A stretch of DNA of 64,000 nt, from assembly GCA_021521415.1 (NCBI GenBank), contig JAIQDT010001742.1:124001-188000 (forward strand), in the 5' to 3' direction. The notes under the pieces are model-generated. The model was not told the DNA's origin. It saw only the letters and a list, made by a program, of their open reading frames with translations, and ran no database searches. The stretch comes from Bidens hawaiensis (Eukaryota > Streptophyta > Magnoliopsida > Asterales > Asteraceae). A program made the position numbers and the translations under genes. Below, one piece after another: positions 23,560-35,231 of the stretch (its first letter is position 1; each line of letters begins with the position of its first letter).

Positions 23560-24401
23560 TGTTGGGTTTTAGCAAGATTATCAAAGTCCAAAATAACCAT
23601 TTATTAAGGAAAACTCAGCGGAAAAAAATTAGTTTTAAATCTTGTTAACCATTACACATAAACCCGTTTATGTTAAACCCAATCCAGGATCCATATGCGA
23701 CATGCATGCTATCAAAACACAACCATAGAGTGTTAACATACATACCTTCAAGTCTACGGATTTGAAGGAGATGAACGATTGAATGACGAGCTTACAATGG
23801 AGGAAACCTCAAGCTTGTATACCCGAACAAGCTCCAACAAACACCTTAGGTTGCTAGGGTCCTTTTACACTCTTGCAAGAACAAACCTTTTGTTGTTGTT
23901 CTTCTTCTTGTTCTCGGCTTCTATGGAGAGAAAGAAGAGAGAGTTGTGTGTGAGAGAAGGTGTAAATGTTGATGCAACCAAGAATTTGATCTACCAATAA
24001 CACACCTTACATGTATTGGAAGAAACAAAAGGAGGAGAGAGAAGAGGGAAGAGATTTTCCCATCCAAATTTCAAATCCCCTTTTATTACTTACCATTTAT
24101 TTACTTATAATGTTTATGTTATAAAACATAACATAATTAACATGCAATATGTTATTTAACCAATTTAAATAACACCTCTCAAAATATAAATTATCCATAT
24201 AATTTATTTAACACACAAATGCAAATATTTAGAAAATCCAATTTCCAAATATTATAAGTGTTGATAATCATTACTTAGATCATATCTAATAATAATTATC
24301 GTGGCGTTTGTCTAGCTTTTTATTGGGTATGACCCGACTTGGATCAATACGTACTAGCCACATCAACTCTAATATGTGTCTTGGGCAGATCGATTCCAAC
24401 A
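23560..24401 (-). repeat. 5' LTR of minus-strand copia
   Basis: 842 bp, partner of 16332-17179. Followed on the right by ATTAG and the rest of the W LTR. Confidence 0.9.
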
Positions 24402-24406
24402 ATTAG

Positions 24407-24598
24407 AACTTAGGGTATTATAAATAAATGGAAAAGTTGTTATATTGTTATTGTGTTTTCCTTGTATTTCTTGCTACAAACTTGTGTACTTGACGTTTAA
24501 ATTAATTAATGATAAGATTGTCACTTAATAGTGTAACATGTGTTTTGAGCAATCTGTACGTCACACTCAGGTGTTTCCGCTTAAGCCGGGGTGTTACC
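24407..24598 (+). repeat. W 3' LTR, right end
   Basis: Continues the W LTR after the copia insertion and matches bases 1-83 at its end (ATTGTCACTTAATAGTGT..., CACTCAGGTGTTTCCGCTTA). The terminal dinucleotide is eroded. Confidence 0.8.
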
Positions 24599-24672
24599 GA
24601 ACCAACAACCCGAACACTCGTTAAAACCCGTTTTAGTATCTATATTATAAAGGGACTTGCATTATAGCATTT

Positions 24673-25194
24673 TATTTGTGCACGATTTTGCGTTTCGAGT
24701 CTTTGTATCTATCGTTTATGTATTTGTCGTTTTATTTATGTAATAAAATATTAAGTTATTAATGTAGTTCGTTACATTTGCATCTAGTTCGTTAAGGATG
24801 CTTAACGAACTAGACTTAAGTTAATATCCCTCCTGATTCGTTAAGGATGTTCAACGAATCAGGGGTGATTCGTTAAGTGTATTTCATTTAAGTGTATGTA
24901 ACGAAGTGGATGCTAGTTCGTTACGGAATGTGTAACGAACTAGATCCATCTTCTATTTATAGTGGCTTCAGTCCATAGTTTTATTTAAGTTTTGAGTTAT
25001 ATTATCGAATTGCAGCCCAGATTCACCCTCAAGCTTCAATCTAAGTATTAATATTATACACATACATACATACAACATATATATCATATATACAATATAC
25101 AATCAAGAGTAATTATTAACTAGATCCTAATTAAGAGGTTAATTATATATATACCAGATCTGAGATCTGTGTATCGGTTGAACAAGTTCAAACA
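24673..25194 (+). repeat. 5' LTR of Sirevirus-like element
   Basis: 522 bp. Starts TATTTGTGCACG (sister LTR: TGTTAGTGCACG) and ends GTTCAAACA. TATA-like TATTTATA at about 24954-24961. U3 carries three perfect hairpins. Confidence 0.9.
24784..24943 (+). repeat. Three consecutive perfect hairpins built on TTCGTTA in U3
   Basis: 24784-24813: CTAGTTCGTTAA and its complement around GGATGC. 24832-24863: CCTGATTCGTT and its complement around a 10-nt loop. 24913-24943: CTAGTTCGTTAC and its complement around GGAATGT. All three are identical in the 3' LTR (38383-38412, 38431-38462, 38512-38542). They lie just upstream of the TATA-like box. Confidence 0.9.
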
Positions 25195-25924
25195 AGTGGT
25201 ATCAAAGTTTTCGGTGCTCTTTTGCTTTTGATTTGATAGTTATTTCGTTATTAATAGACGATTAAGTGTTATTTTGGTATAATTTTGTTTTCGGTTGAGT
25301 TTTGATCATGTTGAGTTTGATTTAAACTTGTTATGGACTGATTGGATTGGATTTGTGGTGTATAAGGTATTGGAAAGGTTTGGATAATCGAAATTGGAAT
25401 TTGATTTGAGTTTGGATTGATTTGGATTGAATCTGATTTTGGCCGAGAACAGGGGAATGGTTTTGGTTAGATCGGGTGCGAGTTAATTGGTTATTGATTA
25501 CGGGATGAGTTGTATTGAATTCGCGATGTGGTTACGAGTGTTTTGGTAGTTTGATTGAGTGATTTGGTTTAGTATTGGTTAAGTATTACAGATTTGGTTT
25601 CTGGGTTTGTGTTCATACATTTTCCAGACTTCTGGAAAATATGAGTTTGAAGGTTTGAAGATTTGAAGATTTGAAGATTCAGCCTAATTCGTTAATCTTT
25701 CAGTGTAATTCGTTATCATTTTTAGCTAATTCGCTACGATTATCAGCAGATTCGTGAACCAATTCGCTAAGTACTCTAATTCGTGTCAACTAGTTCGTGT
25801 GACACGTGTTTCACCTCGTTAACTGTTTTTATAACAACTTTTGCCACGTGGCATTTGTTGTCAGAGGTTTGTTACAACTGTTGTAACTACCTAATCTACA
25901 ACTGTTTGTTTCAACATATTTCGT
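25195..25924 (+). other. Primer site and leader of Sirevirus-like element
   Basis: TGGTATCAAAGTT at 25197-25209 lies directly after the LTR, a variant Met-tRNA primer site. The rest is GT-rich non-coding leader with further TTCGTTA/TTCGCTA words at 25685-25790. The gag N-terminus seems to be missing, perhaps deleted near 25920. Confidence 0.7.
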
Positions 25925-27010
25925 ATGAGAAGTATGGGTAACACCGCTGAAAGAAAAAAGGTTATGCTCAAGTTTCAATTTAGAAACTTTAATCTACTTA
26001 AGGGTGAGACTGTTGAAGAGATGACAACAAGATTTAATCATTTGATAGCTGAGATGGATAAGATGAGGTTGGAAACTTCTGAGATTGATAAAATTGATAC
26101 CATTAAAAGTGCATTACCGAGTTCTTACTCGACTTTCTTGATGGCTCTAAAAGAGAATAATTATTTCAACAATGAAGATTTGATTGCATCAGAATTTATG
26201 CAAAAGATTGAGGCACGAGAATACGATCATAAATGTCAAAAGTCTTCAAAAGATAGTCAAAATCCTGCATTTTATGGTGGGAGTATGCTATTAAGTTCAA
26301 TCATTTCTCCTATCACTGCATTTCTAACACAAACTGCAAGCGATAATGCAATGATTATCTGTAGTGTTTCACGTGCTTGTTTTTACACAGTTGGGAATAC
26401 TAGTTCATCTGGTTTTTCTGGTTCATCTGGAGGATCTGGGAATTCATCACCTTCAAATCAATTCTCATCACAACCAAATGTGAACATGAGTGAGGCCGAA
26501 CAAAATTTTGCTTTCTTATCTGCCTTCATGACTTCATATGAGAATTTGGTTAGTAGTTAAATTCCCACAAGCAATTTGACTGATGAAGACTATGACCAAA
26601 GTGATCCTGATGATTTGGAACTGATGGATTTAAAGTGGAATATGGCTATGATAGTCAAGAAAGTGAAAAAGTTTATGCAGAGAACTTGTAAAGATCTTCC
26701 ATCTTTGAACAAGAAATTGGGGTTTGATAAGTTAAAGGTAAAATGCTATAATTGTCAAGAGTTTGGGCATTTTGCAAAAGAATGTGATAAGCCAAAGAAG
26801 GAGTACACTGGTCGGAGAAAGCAAGATCAGAATTCATCTGGTAAAAGTGGAAGTGATGCGGGAAAATCTTCTGGAACAAAACCGTCATCTTCTGGAGGCC
26901 AAGCAATGTTGTCTAATTTGGATGGGATGACTGGTCACAAAGATTGTTGTACAATAACAATCAAGCAAATCTGGAAATGTTTGGATTTCCTGAGAATTTT
27001 CAAGATGTGA
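25925..27010 (+). pseudogene. Sirevirus-like Gag, N-terminally truncated, with zinc knuckle
   Basis: One frame interrupted by TAA at 26558-26560. The first part has the UBN2 capsid signature (FNLLKGETVEEMTTRFNHL) and IDTIKSALPSSYSTF. After the stop the frame continues with an acidic stretch and a CCHC knuckle CYNCQEFGHFAKEC (residues about 274-287 counted from 25925). A frameshift near 26950 passes to the coiled-coil frame. The usual N-terminal 100 or more residues before GNTAERK are absent. Confidence 0.8.
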
Positions 27011-28826
27011 GTGGAAGTGAACTATCTTCGGATGCTGATACTAAGTCTGATTCAGATGATTCAAGTGAAAAGCTTCCAACCACTTTTGCGTGTATGGCAA
27101 AAATCAGTGATTCAACCACGTTTGCTTACATGGCTAAGAAAAATGAGTTTAGTACTTCTACTTCTAAGTTATCTATTAATGTTTCATGTGCTGATTGTGA
27201 ACTCAATAAGCCTAAGATAGATTCCTTGAAACTTCATAATGATAATTTACTAAAAGAGACTGTTTCTTTAAAGGATACTTATAGAAAATCCTTAACCTCT
27301 CAAATGCAATTAAGAGAAAAGATTGAGGCCTTAACTATAAGTAATCATGATCTTAAGGCTGAGTTATCGGTTAAAATGACTATCAATGATAAAAAAATTC
27401 AAGAAATCTTGAAACATAGATCAAAGATAACCGAACTTGAGAATGAGGTTCTTGAGTTAAAGAACAAATCGGGTAAATTCAGAAACTCTTCCTTTTTGCT
27501 AAACGAAATAATTGAAGTATCTGGTAAGCAAAAAGATTCAAAGAAAGGAATATGTTTTGTTGAGATTCCACCACCTTTTCATAATGATTACAAACCAAAT
27601 CCGTTTGCTAGAAAAGAAGAGGATGTGATTGTTAAAGAATCTATGATTTCTGAAAAAGAAAAACCAGTTAAACCTGAAACTGTTAAAGCCCAACCTACAA
27701 CTCAGAAACCTCATGCTCAAAGCAACAGAGTCTTTGTTGAAAATGTTGACAAAGTCATCATTGAGGATGTGTTCGAACCTGAAATTATACACAAGAACAA
27801 GAACATTCCAAGTTCTAATCACATACTGTGTGAACCACATGAATTTGAGGAGGCTGTGTATGGTTCGCACATAACTCAAGTGAAACAAGATAATCATGTT
27901 AAAATCAAACCAGTAAGGGCTAAGAAACCAGAAAAATCAAAAATTTCTGATAAGGATTTGTTGCGTTTCTTAATTCCAACTGTTTCCAAGCCATCTACTG
28001 GTCGTGTTTTTAAATTAAAGGGGATTGACACAATGTTCACTGAGAAAGACATTCCAATAAGTATCATTAAATCGGAACTGATTGAGAGTGTGTTTCACAA
28101 TGAAACTTCTAAGATTCAAGAACTTGAACGTCGGTATGCTCAAGCTAAAACATCAGTTTCATCTGATCCTTTGACTAAAGCTAAGCAAGTTTTAAAACAT
28201 GCTAAGAAAGTCCAATATGTAAAGTCAACTGGAACAGATACTTTGAAAAGTTTCTCAATTGCTCTAATTTGGATTTTTATTTGAAAAAGAAATCTAAGTT
28301 ATCTGATAATTTAGCTAAGAGTTTTACAAAAAATGTGAGTCATCATCAACCTTCTGTATCAGATGTTACTGTCAATTCTCAACACAATCATGTGGACATG
28401 CGAAGCTGTTTCCTTTGCGGTCAAAAAGGACATGTGGTGAGAAACTGTGGTAAGAAGAGTTCTCAGAATCTTCACCCATTTATCAAAGATCAATCAAAAC
28501 AAGTTCATCTGATAAAAGAGATTCTGAAATGACCAGTGTCGTATGATGATGATACTCACATCATGTTCTCAAACGTGAATCCTCGAAAAATTGTTCATGT
28601 GAATGAAACTCATGGTTCTGCTAAACCAAAGTTTGTTCCAACTGAACCGTTTTGCAAAAATGTGAACTCAAATGTAGTTCAAGCTTCTTATCTAAGACGA
28701 AAGTCTAAGAAGCCTGTAACTTATTCTCAAATTGCTGAACAACAGTTGAATTCATCTAAGTTTAACTTTTCTCAAGAACACCAAAAGGTGCCCAAGACTG
28801 AGGCATGGGCTGCCTTTTTGAACTAA
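26944..28826 (+). pseudogene. Sirevirus-like Gag extension: coiled coil and second zinc knuckle
   Basis: 26944-28284 is open for 446 codons. Acidic and serine-rich start, then leucine-rich heptads with glutamate and lysine (about residues 95-195), then a basic, proline- and lysine-rich tail. After a frameshift near 28265, 28269-28532 has a second knuckle CFLCGQKGHVVRNC. A TGA at 28530-28532 (likely TGG) and the terminal TAA at 28824-28826 follow. A coiled-coil-rich gag C-terminus is typical of Sireviruses. It would mediate particle or host protein contacts; specifics unknown. Confidence 0.7.
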
Positions 28827-28845
28827 TCATTTTTGTTTGTGTGTA

Positions 28846-29290
28846 GGGTACATCCAAGACCATTTCTGATGAAAACTGGATTATGGATAGTGGATGTTCT
28901 CATCATATTACCGGAAATCTCGACCTCTTAACAAATGTGAGAAATATTCAAGGGGATTATGTGGCGTTTGCTGTGAATTATGTGGGTATGATTACACAAG
29001 TTTCGAATGGGCATATTACTTTTAAGAAAGTTAACTACCGTGACAAGGTAGATCATAATTTGTTGAGTGTGTCGCAAATTTGTGACAAGCAATACACTAC
29101 AATATTTACATATAAAGAGTGTCTGATTTTGAAACCGGGGTATGTCATTCCCGAGGACATGGTTATCATGAGATCACCCCGATCAAATGATATTTATGTC
29201 TTAAATATGAGTTCTAAAGTATCAACATCGATCAAAACATGTTTTTATCTCGAAAGCAACCGAGAAAAATTCTATTATATGGCATCGTAG
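28846..29290 (+). pseudogene. Sirevirus-like aspartic protease
   Basis: Frame opens after TAG at 28843-28845. The active site WIMDSGCSHHITGN (D-S-G) lies at 28874-28915, followed by about 120 residues of copia protease including LLSVSQICDK. A one-base indel near 29260 shifts the frame before the HRRMGH zinc region. Immediately upstream the DNA reads like a 3' splice site (CTAAT, T-rich tract, GTGTGTAG). Confidence 0.8.
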
Positions 29291-29291
29291 A

Positions 29292-31880
29292 ATGGGTCAC
29301 ATTTATGTTCGTAAGATGAACTATCTAATGGCAAATAACCTAGTTGAATGTGTGTCTCTGAAGAATTTTAAGTTATCTGATCACTGTATTGCGTGCAAAA
29401 AGGGCAAACAGAAGAAAAAGGTGCATCATTCTAAATTATTAAATTCCATTGATACTCCTCTTGAGCGACTTCATATGGATCTTTTCGGTCCAATGAATCG
29501 TGCGAGTATTTCTGGAGAATGGTATTGCCTGGTAGTTACTGATGATTATTCACGATACTCATGGGTCTTGTTTATGAGTTCGAAAGACCAAACACCGGTT
29601 CTTGTTCAAAATTTAATCACTAAGATCGAATCACTATACAAACAGAAAGTGAGGAGAATTCGAAGTGACAATGGTACTGAATTTAAAAATTCTGTATTAG
29701 ATTTCTTCTGTTTACAAAAGGAAATTCATAGAGAATACAGTGCCCCGTATGTACCACAACAGAACGGTGTTGCTGAACGAAAGAACAGAACGTTGATTGA
29801 GATTTCTAGAACTATGCTTGCTGATTCAAAGCTTCCTGTCCAATTTTGGAATGAGGCGGTGAATACTGCTTGTTATACACTAAATCGGGTTCTTACTATT
29901 AAGAGACTCAAGAATACAAGTTACGAGCAGTTGAATAATCGTAAACCTAATTTAAAGTACTTGGAACGGTTTGGGTGTCCTTGTACGATGTTGAAACGGG
30001 ATGTTGGAAAGTTTGATGAAAAAGCCATTGAAGGGTATTTCTTGGGGTATGCTTCTCCTAAGAAACGAATATTTAACTTCACGTATGGTTGTGTTGAAGA
30101 ATGGTATCATGTGGACTGTCAAAAGTACACTACTCCTTCTCAAGGAAAAGGTCCCAACTGGATGTTTGACTATGATTGCTTATTTAATTCATTTACTACA
30201 ACAACTTATCAACCAGATAAAGATTTAGTCCGTGCTTATTTTGAAGAACAACTGGTAATTCCAAGATTTTCAAGTTCTAATGATGTTGAAATTCCAACCG
30301 ATGATCCAATTGAAGATCCTGATAATGATTCTCCAGTTCTCTTTGATAATGTATCTACTTCGTCTGATGACACTCCAGTTGTTGATCAAGTTATAGAACT
30401 TGATAGTGATGTCTCTTCTCACGACCTAGGTGAACATTACACTAATTTATTTGAAACTGTTGAAACTATTAGGATTCATAATTATCATCCAAAAGGAAAC
30501 ATTATTAGAGAACTTGATGTGGGAGTTCAAACACGTCATCAAGTTGCTTCGACAAGTGCAAATAATGTATTGTGTGCTTATGCAGATTTACATTCGTCTG
30601 GAATTGTAAATATTGCTAAATTCACTTGCTTTCTATCCCAAGTTGAGCCAACAACTCCTCGTATGGCACTTCAAGATCCTTATTGGGTTGAAGCCATGCA
30701 AGAAGAATTACAACAATTTGCACGTCTGGGTGTTTGCGATCTTATCGACAAACCTGCTAGAGTCAAGAAGGCGATTCTGACTAAGTGGGTATATAAGTGT
30801 AAGAAATATGATCGTGGGGTAATTTTGAGAAACAAGGCACGATTAGTGGTGCAAGGTTTTCATCAGCAGGGTATTGACTACACTGAAGTATATGCTCCAG
30901 TTGCAAGATTGGAATCCATACGAATCTTTCTAGCCTATGCAGCTTATAAGAATATAAAAGTCTACCAAATGGATGTCAAAAGTGCTTTTCTCAATGGTGA
31001 ACTTCACGAGGAAGTGTTTGTTTTACAGCCTCCGGGTTTCGAAGACCCCGATTATCCTGACCGAGTTTATCGCTTAAACAAGGCATTATATGGTCTACAT
31101 CAAGCCCCGAGGGCTTGGTATGGCACACTCGCCGACCATCTAACGGATAATGGTTTCAAACGTGGGACAGTTGACTGCACTTTGTTTTATAAAAATATTG
31201 GTGATGATCTTCTCCTCGTCCAGATTTATGTTGATGACATAATCTTTGGGTCAACAAACGACGCGTTGTGTAAGAAGTTCGAGAAATCAATGCAAACCAA
31301 GTTCGAGATGAGTTTGATGGGAGAGATGAACTTCTTTTTAGGGTTGCAGGTTCATCAGTATGCAAAAGGAATCTTCATACATCATAAAAAATATGTGAAC
31401 GATGTCTTGAGCAGATTCAATATTACTGCCGGAAAAACCCCTTCTACTCCTCTCCCTGTGGGTCGCAATTTATCACCGGATGAATTGGAAGATACTGTCG
31501 ATTCTACTCTATATCGTGCTATGATTGGTTCTTTGATGTATCTTACTACTTCTCGACCTGACATAATGTTTGCTATTTGTTTATGTGCTAGGTACCAAGC
31601 AAGTCCCCGAGTGACTCACCTAGCAGCGGTCAAACGTATTCTTCAATATCTGAGGAGTAATCCTGACACCGGGTTATGGTACCCCAAAGACGATATTTTT
31701 GATCTTACCGCTTATTCTGACTCAGACAATGGAGGATGCAATATTAATTTCAAGTCTACCACAGCAGGATGTCAATTCTTAGGAAGCCGGCTTGTTTCCT
31801 GGCAGTGTAAGAAGCAGACAACGGTCTCCACTTCAACCGTCGAAGCTGAGTATGTTGCAGCCTCGAGTTGCTGTTCCTAG
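29292..31880 (+). CDS. Sirevirus-like integrase, reverse transcriptase and RNase H (open frame of polyprotein)
   Basis: 862 uninterrupted codons. Starts in the HHCC zinc region (RMGH, later CIACKKGKQ). Integrase core: HMDLFGP (first D), [10 protein letters not shown] (second D), [14 protein letters not shown] (E), so the DDE triad is complete. An acidic linker follows (about 320-420), then RT from [12 protein letters not shown] with [19 protein letters not shown] and the catalytic [10 protein letters not shown], then RNase H with YSDSDNGG and [11 protein letters not shown]. The frame stops at TAG (31878-31880) where the family normally has glutamine, and the same frame continues afterwards. 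The true start is upstream in the polyprotein, so the left coordinate is only where this frame opens. Confidence 0.9.
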   Translation: MGHIYVRKMNYLMANNLVECVSLKNFKLSDHCIACKKGKQKKKVHHSKLLNSIDTPLERLHMDLFGPMNRASISGEWYCLVVTDDYSRYSWVLFMSSKDQTPVLVQNLITKIESLYKQKVRRIRSDNGTEFKNSVLDFFCLQKEIHREYSAPYVPQQNGVAERKNRTLIEISRTMLADSKLPVQFWNEAVNTACYTLNRVLTIKRLKNTSYEQLNNRKPNLKYLERFGCPCTMLKRDVGKFDEKAIEGYFLGYASPKKRIFNFTYGCVEEWYHVDCQKYTTPSQGKGPNWMFDYDCLFNSFTTTTYQPDKDLVRAYFEEQLVIPRFSSSNDVEIPTDDPIEDPDNDSPVLFDNVSTSSDDTPVVDQVIELDSDVSSHDLGEHYTNLFETVETIRIHNYHPKGNIIRELDVGVQTRHQVASTSANNVLCAYADLHSSGIVNIAKFTCFLSQVEPTTPRMALQDPYWVEAMQEELQQFARLGVCDLIDKPARVKKAILTKWVYKCKKYDRGVILRNKARLVVQGFHQQGIDYTEVYAPVARLESIRIFLAYAAYKNIKVYQMDVKSAFLNGELHEEVFVLQPPGFEDPDYPDRVYRLNKALYGLHQAPRAWYGTLADHLTDNGFKRGTVDCTLFYKNIGDDLLLVQIYVDDIIFGSTNDALCKKFEKSMQTKFEMSLMGEMNFFLGLQVHQYAKGIFIHHKKYVNDVLSRFNITAGKTPSTPLPVGRNLSPDELEDTVDSTLYRAMIGSLMYLTTSRPDIMFAICLCARYQASPRVTHLAAVKRILQYLRSNPDTGLWYPKDDIFDLTAYSDSDNGGCNINFKSTTAGCQFLGSRLVSWQCKKQTTVSTSTVEAEYVAASSCCS

Positions 31881-32189
31881 GTTTTGTGGATACAACAACA
31901 TCTTCGGGACTACGGTTTGAAGTTTCTTACTACTCCCATCTTAATTGATAATTCTGCTGTCATTAGCATCACCAAAAATCCCGTACAACACTCTAAAACG
32001 AAACATATTGAAATTCGATATCATTTCATACGGGATTGTTTTGAAAAGAAATTAATTGATCTTGAGAAAGTACATACCGATTTTAAAAGAGCTGACTTAT
32101 TTACCAAAGCATTTGATAAAACACGTTTTCAATTTTTGCTTGGTTTAAATGGCCTAAAGACCCTTGCTGATATCCTAAAATTAGAATAA
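31881..32189 (+). pseudogene. End of RNase H after a premature TAG
   Basis: Same frame as the preceding RT-RNase H segment. Contains IDNSAVISITKNPVQHSKTKHIEIRYHF in pieces typical of the copia RNase H tail, and ends TAA at 32187-32189. One CAG-to-TAG change separates it from the upstream frame. Confidence 0.8.
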
Positions 32190-35100
32190 CTATTTTAATT
32201 TTGAGTTTATTTTTTTTATTATTTTTTTGGTTTTGGCTTTTAGGGGGTGAAATAGAAAATACAAAAGATGTGATTTTCATTTGTATAGATAAAATCCAAA
32301 AAAATTATAAAAATTTAAAACTTCATAAAAAGTTAAAACTTCAAAAATAGTGTGTTTTTCATATCTTTATGTTTCAAAATCTTAAAGTAAGAAATTTTGT
32401 AAAGACAAAAAGATTGTGAATTTCTCGTCTGTATAGAAAAATCCGAAAAAGACAAAAAAGATTGTGTTTTAAGTTTGTACAGAGAAAAACCAAAAAGATT
32501 TTTTCTTACGTTCGCTGAAAATTGTGTCAATTATTTCTATTTTGAAGGACATATACTTGTATATGTTTGGTCCTGATAATTTCTTGTAAATATTCAGGAT
32601 ATCCATTCACCTGATAATGGAAAGTATTTGGGGCGTTCGTTAGTCTTTCTATTTTATTTTCTCGCTGAAAACTATGTCGGTTATTTAAGTTTGTGGAGCA
32701 TATTTACATGTTTTGGTCCTTTTATCTACTTGTAGATTGATAAGATAGCCATTAATCTATAGACTCAAAGTAACTGGGAGATTAAATTCATTTTGTTTTA
32801 TGCTCTTCAAAATTTTGAGTTTTTGAAGCAAAAAGAGAAAATGATATTACATTGATTATTTGACCCCAAATCCAGTAAGAAATAAGCTTAAAAGACTGAG
32901 TGCTTAATCATTGGTGCATTGATAGGTCTTAAACAAGTTGTTAAAGTAAAATATGTGATATAAACATAAAGAAAAGCCAATTTGAAAGAGGTGTTAGTTT
33001 CTAGCAAAATTCTCGGTGAGGATGGCAGAAATGTAATAACCGGTCATACTTAAGTCTTATAGCTGTTGATCACCCAAAAATATAATAAAGCAAATAACAA
33101 GCGTTAGGATTCTGGACACTGTGAGTCTTTATGTGGCTTAATCATCTGGGTATTCATAAGCATGAATATTTCACTCGCTCTTAGAGCAAACCCAAAGTCA
33201 TTAAACTTGATCACTATTGTACTTCGTACAATCCAAATTACTGACTTGATCAAAATGCGCTGTTAGTCATACATTTGTTCCTCTCTTGCGTGCATCTCAT
33301 TACCAATAAGAAACGGACCCTAGGGGATACAATGTATGTAAATCGACAGATGGAATCGTGCATACTCACTTACAGTAAAGGAAACTTGATGCATTACTCA
33401 AAAGTTAAAAAATCCTCTAAGTTTTTTATCAACACTATAAATGGTTTAAGTCAAGTTGGGGTGATTTGGCAAAAATCAAATTAAGCTTGAACCGAGAGTA
33501 GAGGCTGATAGTTTCTGATATTCTGTGCAATAATTAAACCATTAATCATATCACAAAAATGCTTGAAGACTTGTTATAAGATTTAAGTGGACAACAATAT
33601 CAATGACCGACTTAACGTCAGTCATAAGATCACTGAAATATAAAACTGTGATGGAAGGGCATATTGTTCAATATGATTCTCTGCTCAATCTCAGTAAAAA
33701 TACAAAAATATGTACTGCTTTTTAAAAAACATATAAAACACAAAAAGATTGTCTATTTCATGTTTCGGATATTTTTCTGTAAATACGTTCTTTAAATATT
33801 ACAAAATACTAAAAATATTTTTTTTCATCTTCGCTTTACATATTATTTAATTTTTAAGTTATGTTTCAAAACATGAAACAATGTAAGGTATTTGATTACC
33901 GAGGTATGGGATCTCGGTAATCCTTTTAATTTAAAAGGGCCACTTAATGAATTCTTTTATTCATTATTTATTTAATTCATTATTTATTTAAATTCACCTA
34001 TTTAATTTTTCATTTAAATTTTAATTTATGAGTGATTCGTTAAATATGAATAACGAATTAGGTCATTTTAACGAACTACATCCGAGTTCATTACCCTAAT
34101 TCGCTTCCGCACTATGTAACAAATGACTTCAATTCGTTATGCATATGTTAACGAATCAGACAATAATAAACCTGTTCCGTTGTGCCACGTGTTAAATTAA
34201 CTCTAACGAATCACCTGATTCGTTAATTCAAATTTCAAACGAATCATCTGATTCGTTACTTTGGGAATTGTGAAATGTCAGTGTATATAGGACGGCGTGC
34301 ATACGAACCATCTTACTATTCATCTTCTTTCCATTATTGCACTGTTACTCTGGCCATTTTTCTCAGAAATTTTGACCTTCATTAAATCAAATTCTGATCA
34401 TATTTTTGTGTTCCTAAGGTATACACGATCACATCTTCGTGATTTTCGTCAAAAATAATGATGATTTGTTTGGTTAATCATGATGTTTTGTTATCGGGTG
34501 TTTGAGGTTTATGTGAACCTTAAATCTATAAGTTGTACTACATGTCATGGACCATAAATATGTTATCATTATCATTGGAATGTATTTCCGAGATCAATGG
34601 TGATCTTTGATCATGTTTTGATTACTGATTAAAGGGTAAATTATGAATGGTTATTATCGGGTTTTTATACTTTGTTCAAAACTCTAATTAATTGTTTTAT
34701 ACCATGTTTTTGGAACCCCAAATCAATACCACTCTAATCGGAATGTGTTTCCAAGATCCTTGTGGTCATTTGTTCGGATATCCATCGAGGATTATGGGGA
34801 ATTGATTTCAGATTTGCGTTTTTTACTTTTGGTGTTCTTGGTTAATTTTGACCTTGACAAATTAAGTCAAAGATTAAGTTGGGTTTGGCCATTTTTATAC
34901 TTAGCGAATTGGAACTCATTCGTATCCAATTCGTTAAGTAAATCACACGAACTAGAATAGCGAATCCATTTTATTAACGAATCAGATGTGTATTCGTTAA
35001 ATTATAACGAATTAGTTGTTAATTCGGTATCTTTCAATAGTAATTCGCTACTTTTATTCGTTAATAATTTACTTGATAGCGAATCAGATGATTCGTTATA

Positions 35101-35231
35101 AATTTTGTAACGAATCAGACTGATTCTTTAACGAATGACATATATTTATAATAGTTTAAATTATTTAAATATACAAAATTTATTTTATCATGTTGATGGT
35201 TACTTATTCTCGACATTATTTATACAGTAGT
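32190..35231 (+). other. 3 kb non-coding spacer between pol and ORF2
   Basis: No coding family seen. 33970-34260 and 34900-35140 are dense in TTCGTTA/TAACGAA words, often as inverted pairs. The sequence just before ORF2 (CTCGACATTATTTATACAG|TAGTATG) looks like a 3' splice site ending 4 nt before the ATG. Confidence 0.6.
34204..34257. repeat. Two tight inverted repeats TAACGAATCA..TGATTCGTTA
   Basis: 34204-34225 has 10-bp perfect arms around CC; 34238-34257 has 9-bp arms around TC. The same arrangement (TAACGAATGG CT CCATTCGTTA) occurs in the gypsy X LTR at 52412-52433. Confidence 0.85.

Larger units (their letters stand above)
16332..24401 (-). mobile_element. Defective Ty1/copia element, minus strand, TSD ATTAG
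   Basis: LTRs 16332-17179 and 23560-24401, each TGTTGG...CCAACA, differ at roughly two dozen places by eye. ATTAG flanks the element. Gene order on the minus strand is gag, zinc knuckle, protease, integrase, RT, RNase H, the copia order. Several frameshifts and stops make it inactive. Inserted into the W 3' LTR. Lineage within copia not determined. Confidence 0.9.
1..24598 (+). mobile_element. Family W giant-LTR Ty3/gypsy-type element, non-coding, heavily nested (5' LTR cut by window)
   Basis: The first 83 bases match the last part of the LTR ending near 24598 (shared words such as GATTGTCACTTA and CACACTCAGG). They are followed by an initiator-Met-tRNA-type primer site. A second LTR begins at 14284 with TGTAACATTCG. 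Without nested insertions the internal region is about 4.2 kb and the 3' LTR about 2.2 kb. No gag, protease, RT or integrase is recognisable in the W-specific parts. It therefore looks like a large retrotransposon derivative mobilised in trans. Host to three insertions with clean 5-bp target duplications, all younger than W. Gypsy assignment is inferred from the TG start, the PBS and a pre-LTR block shared with family Y. Confidence 0.75.
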
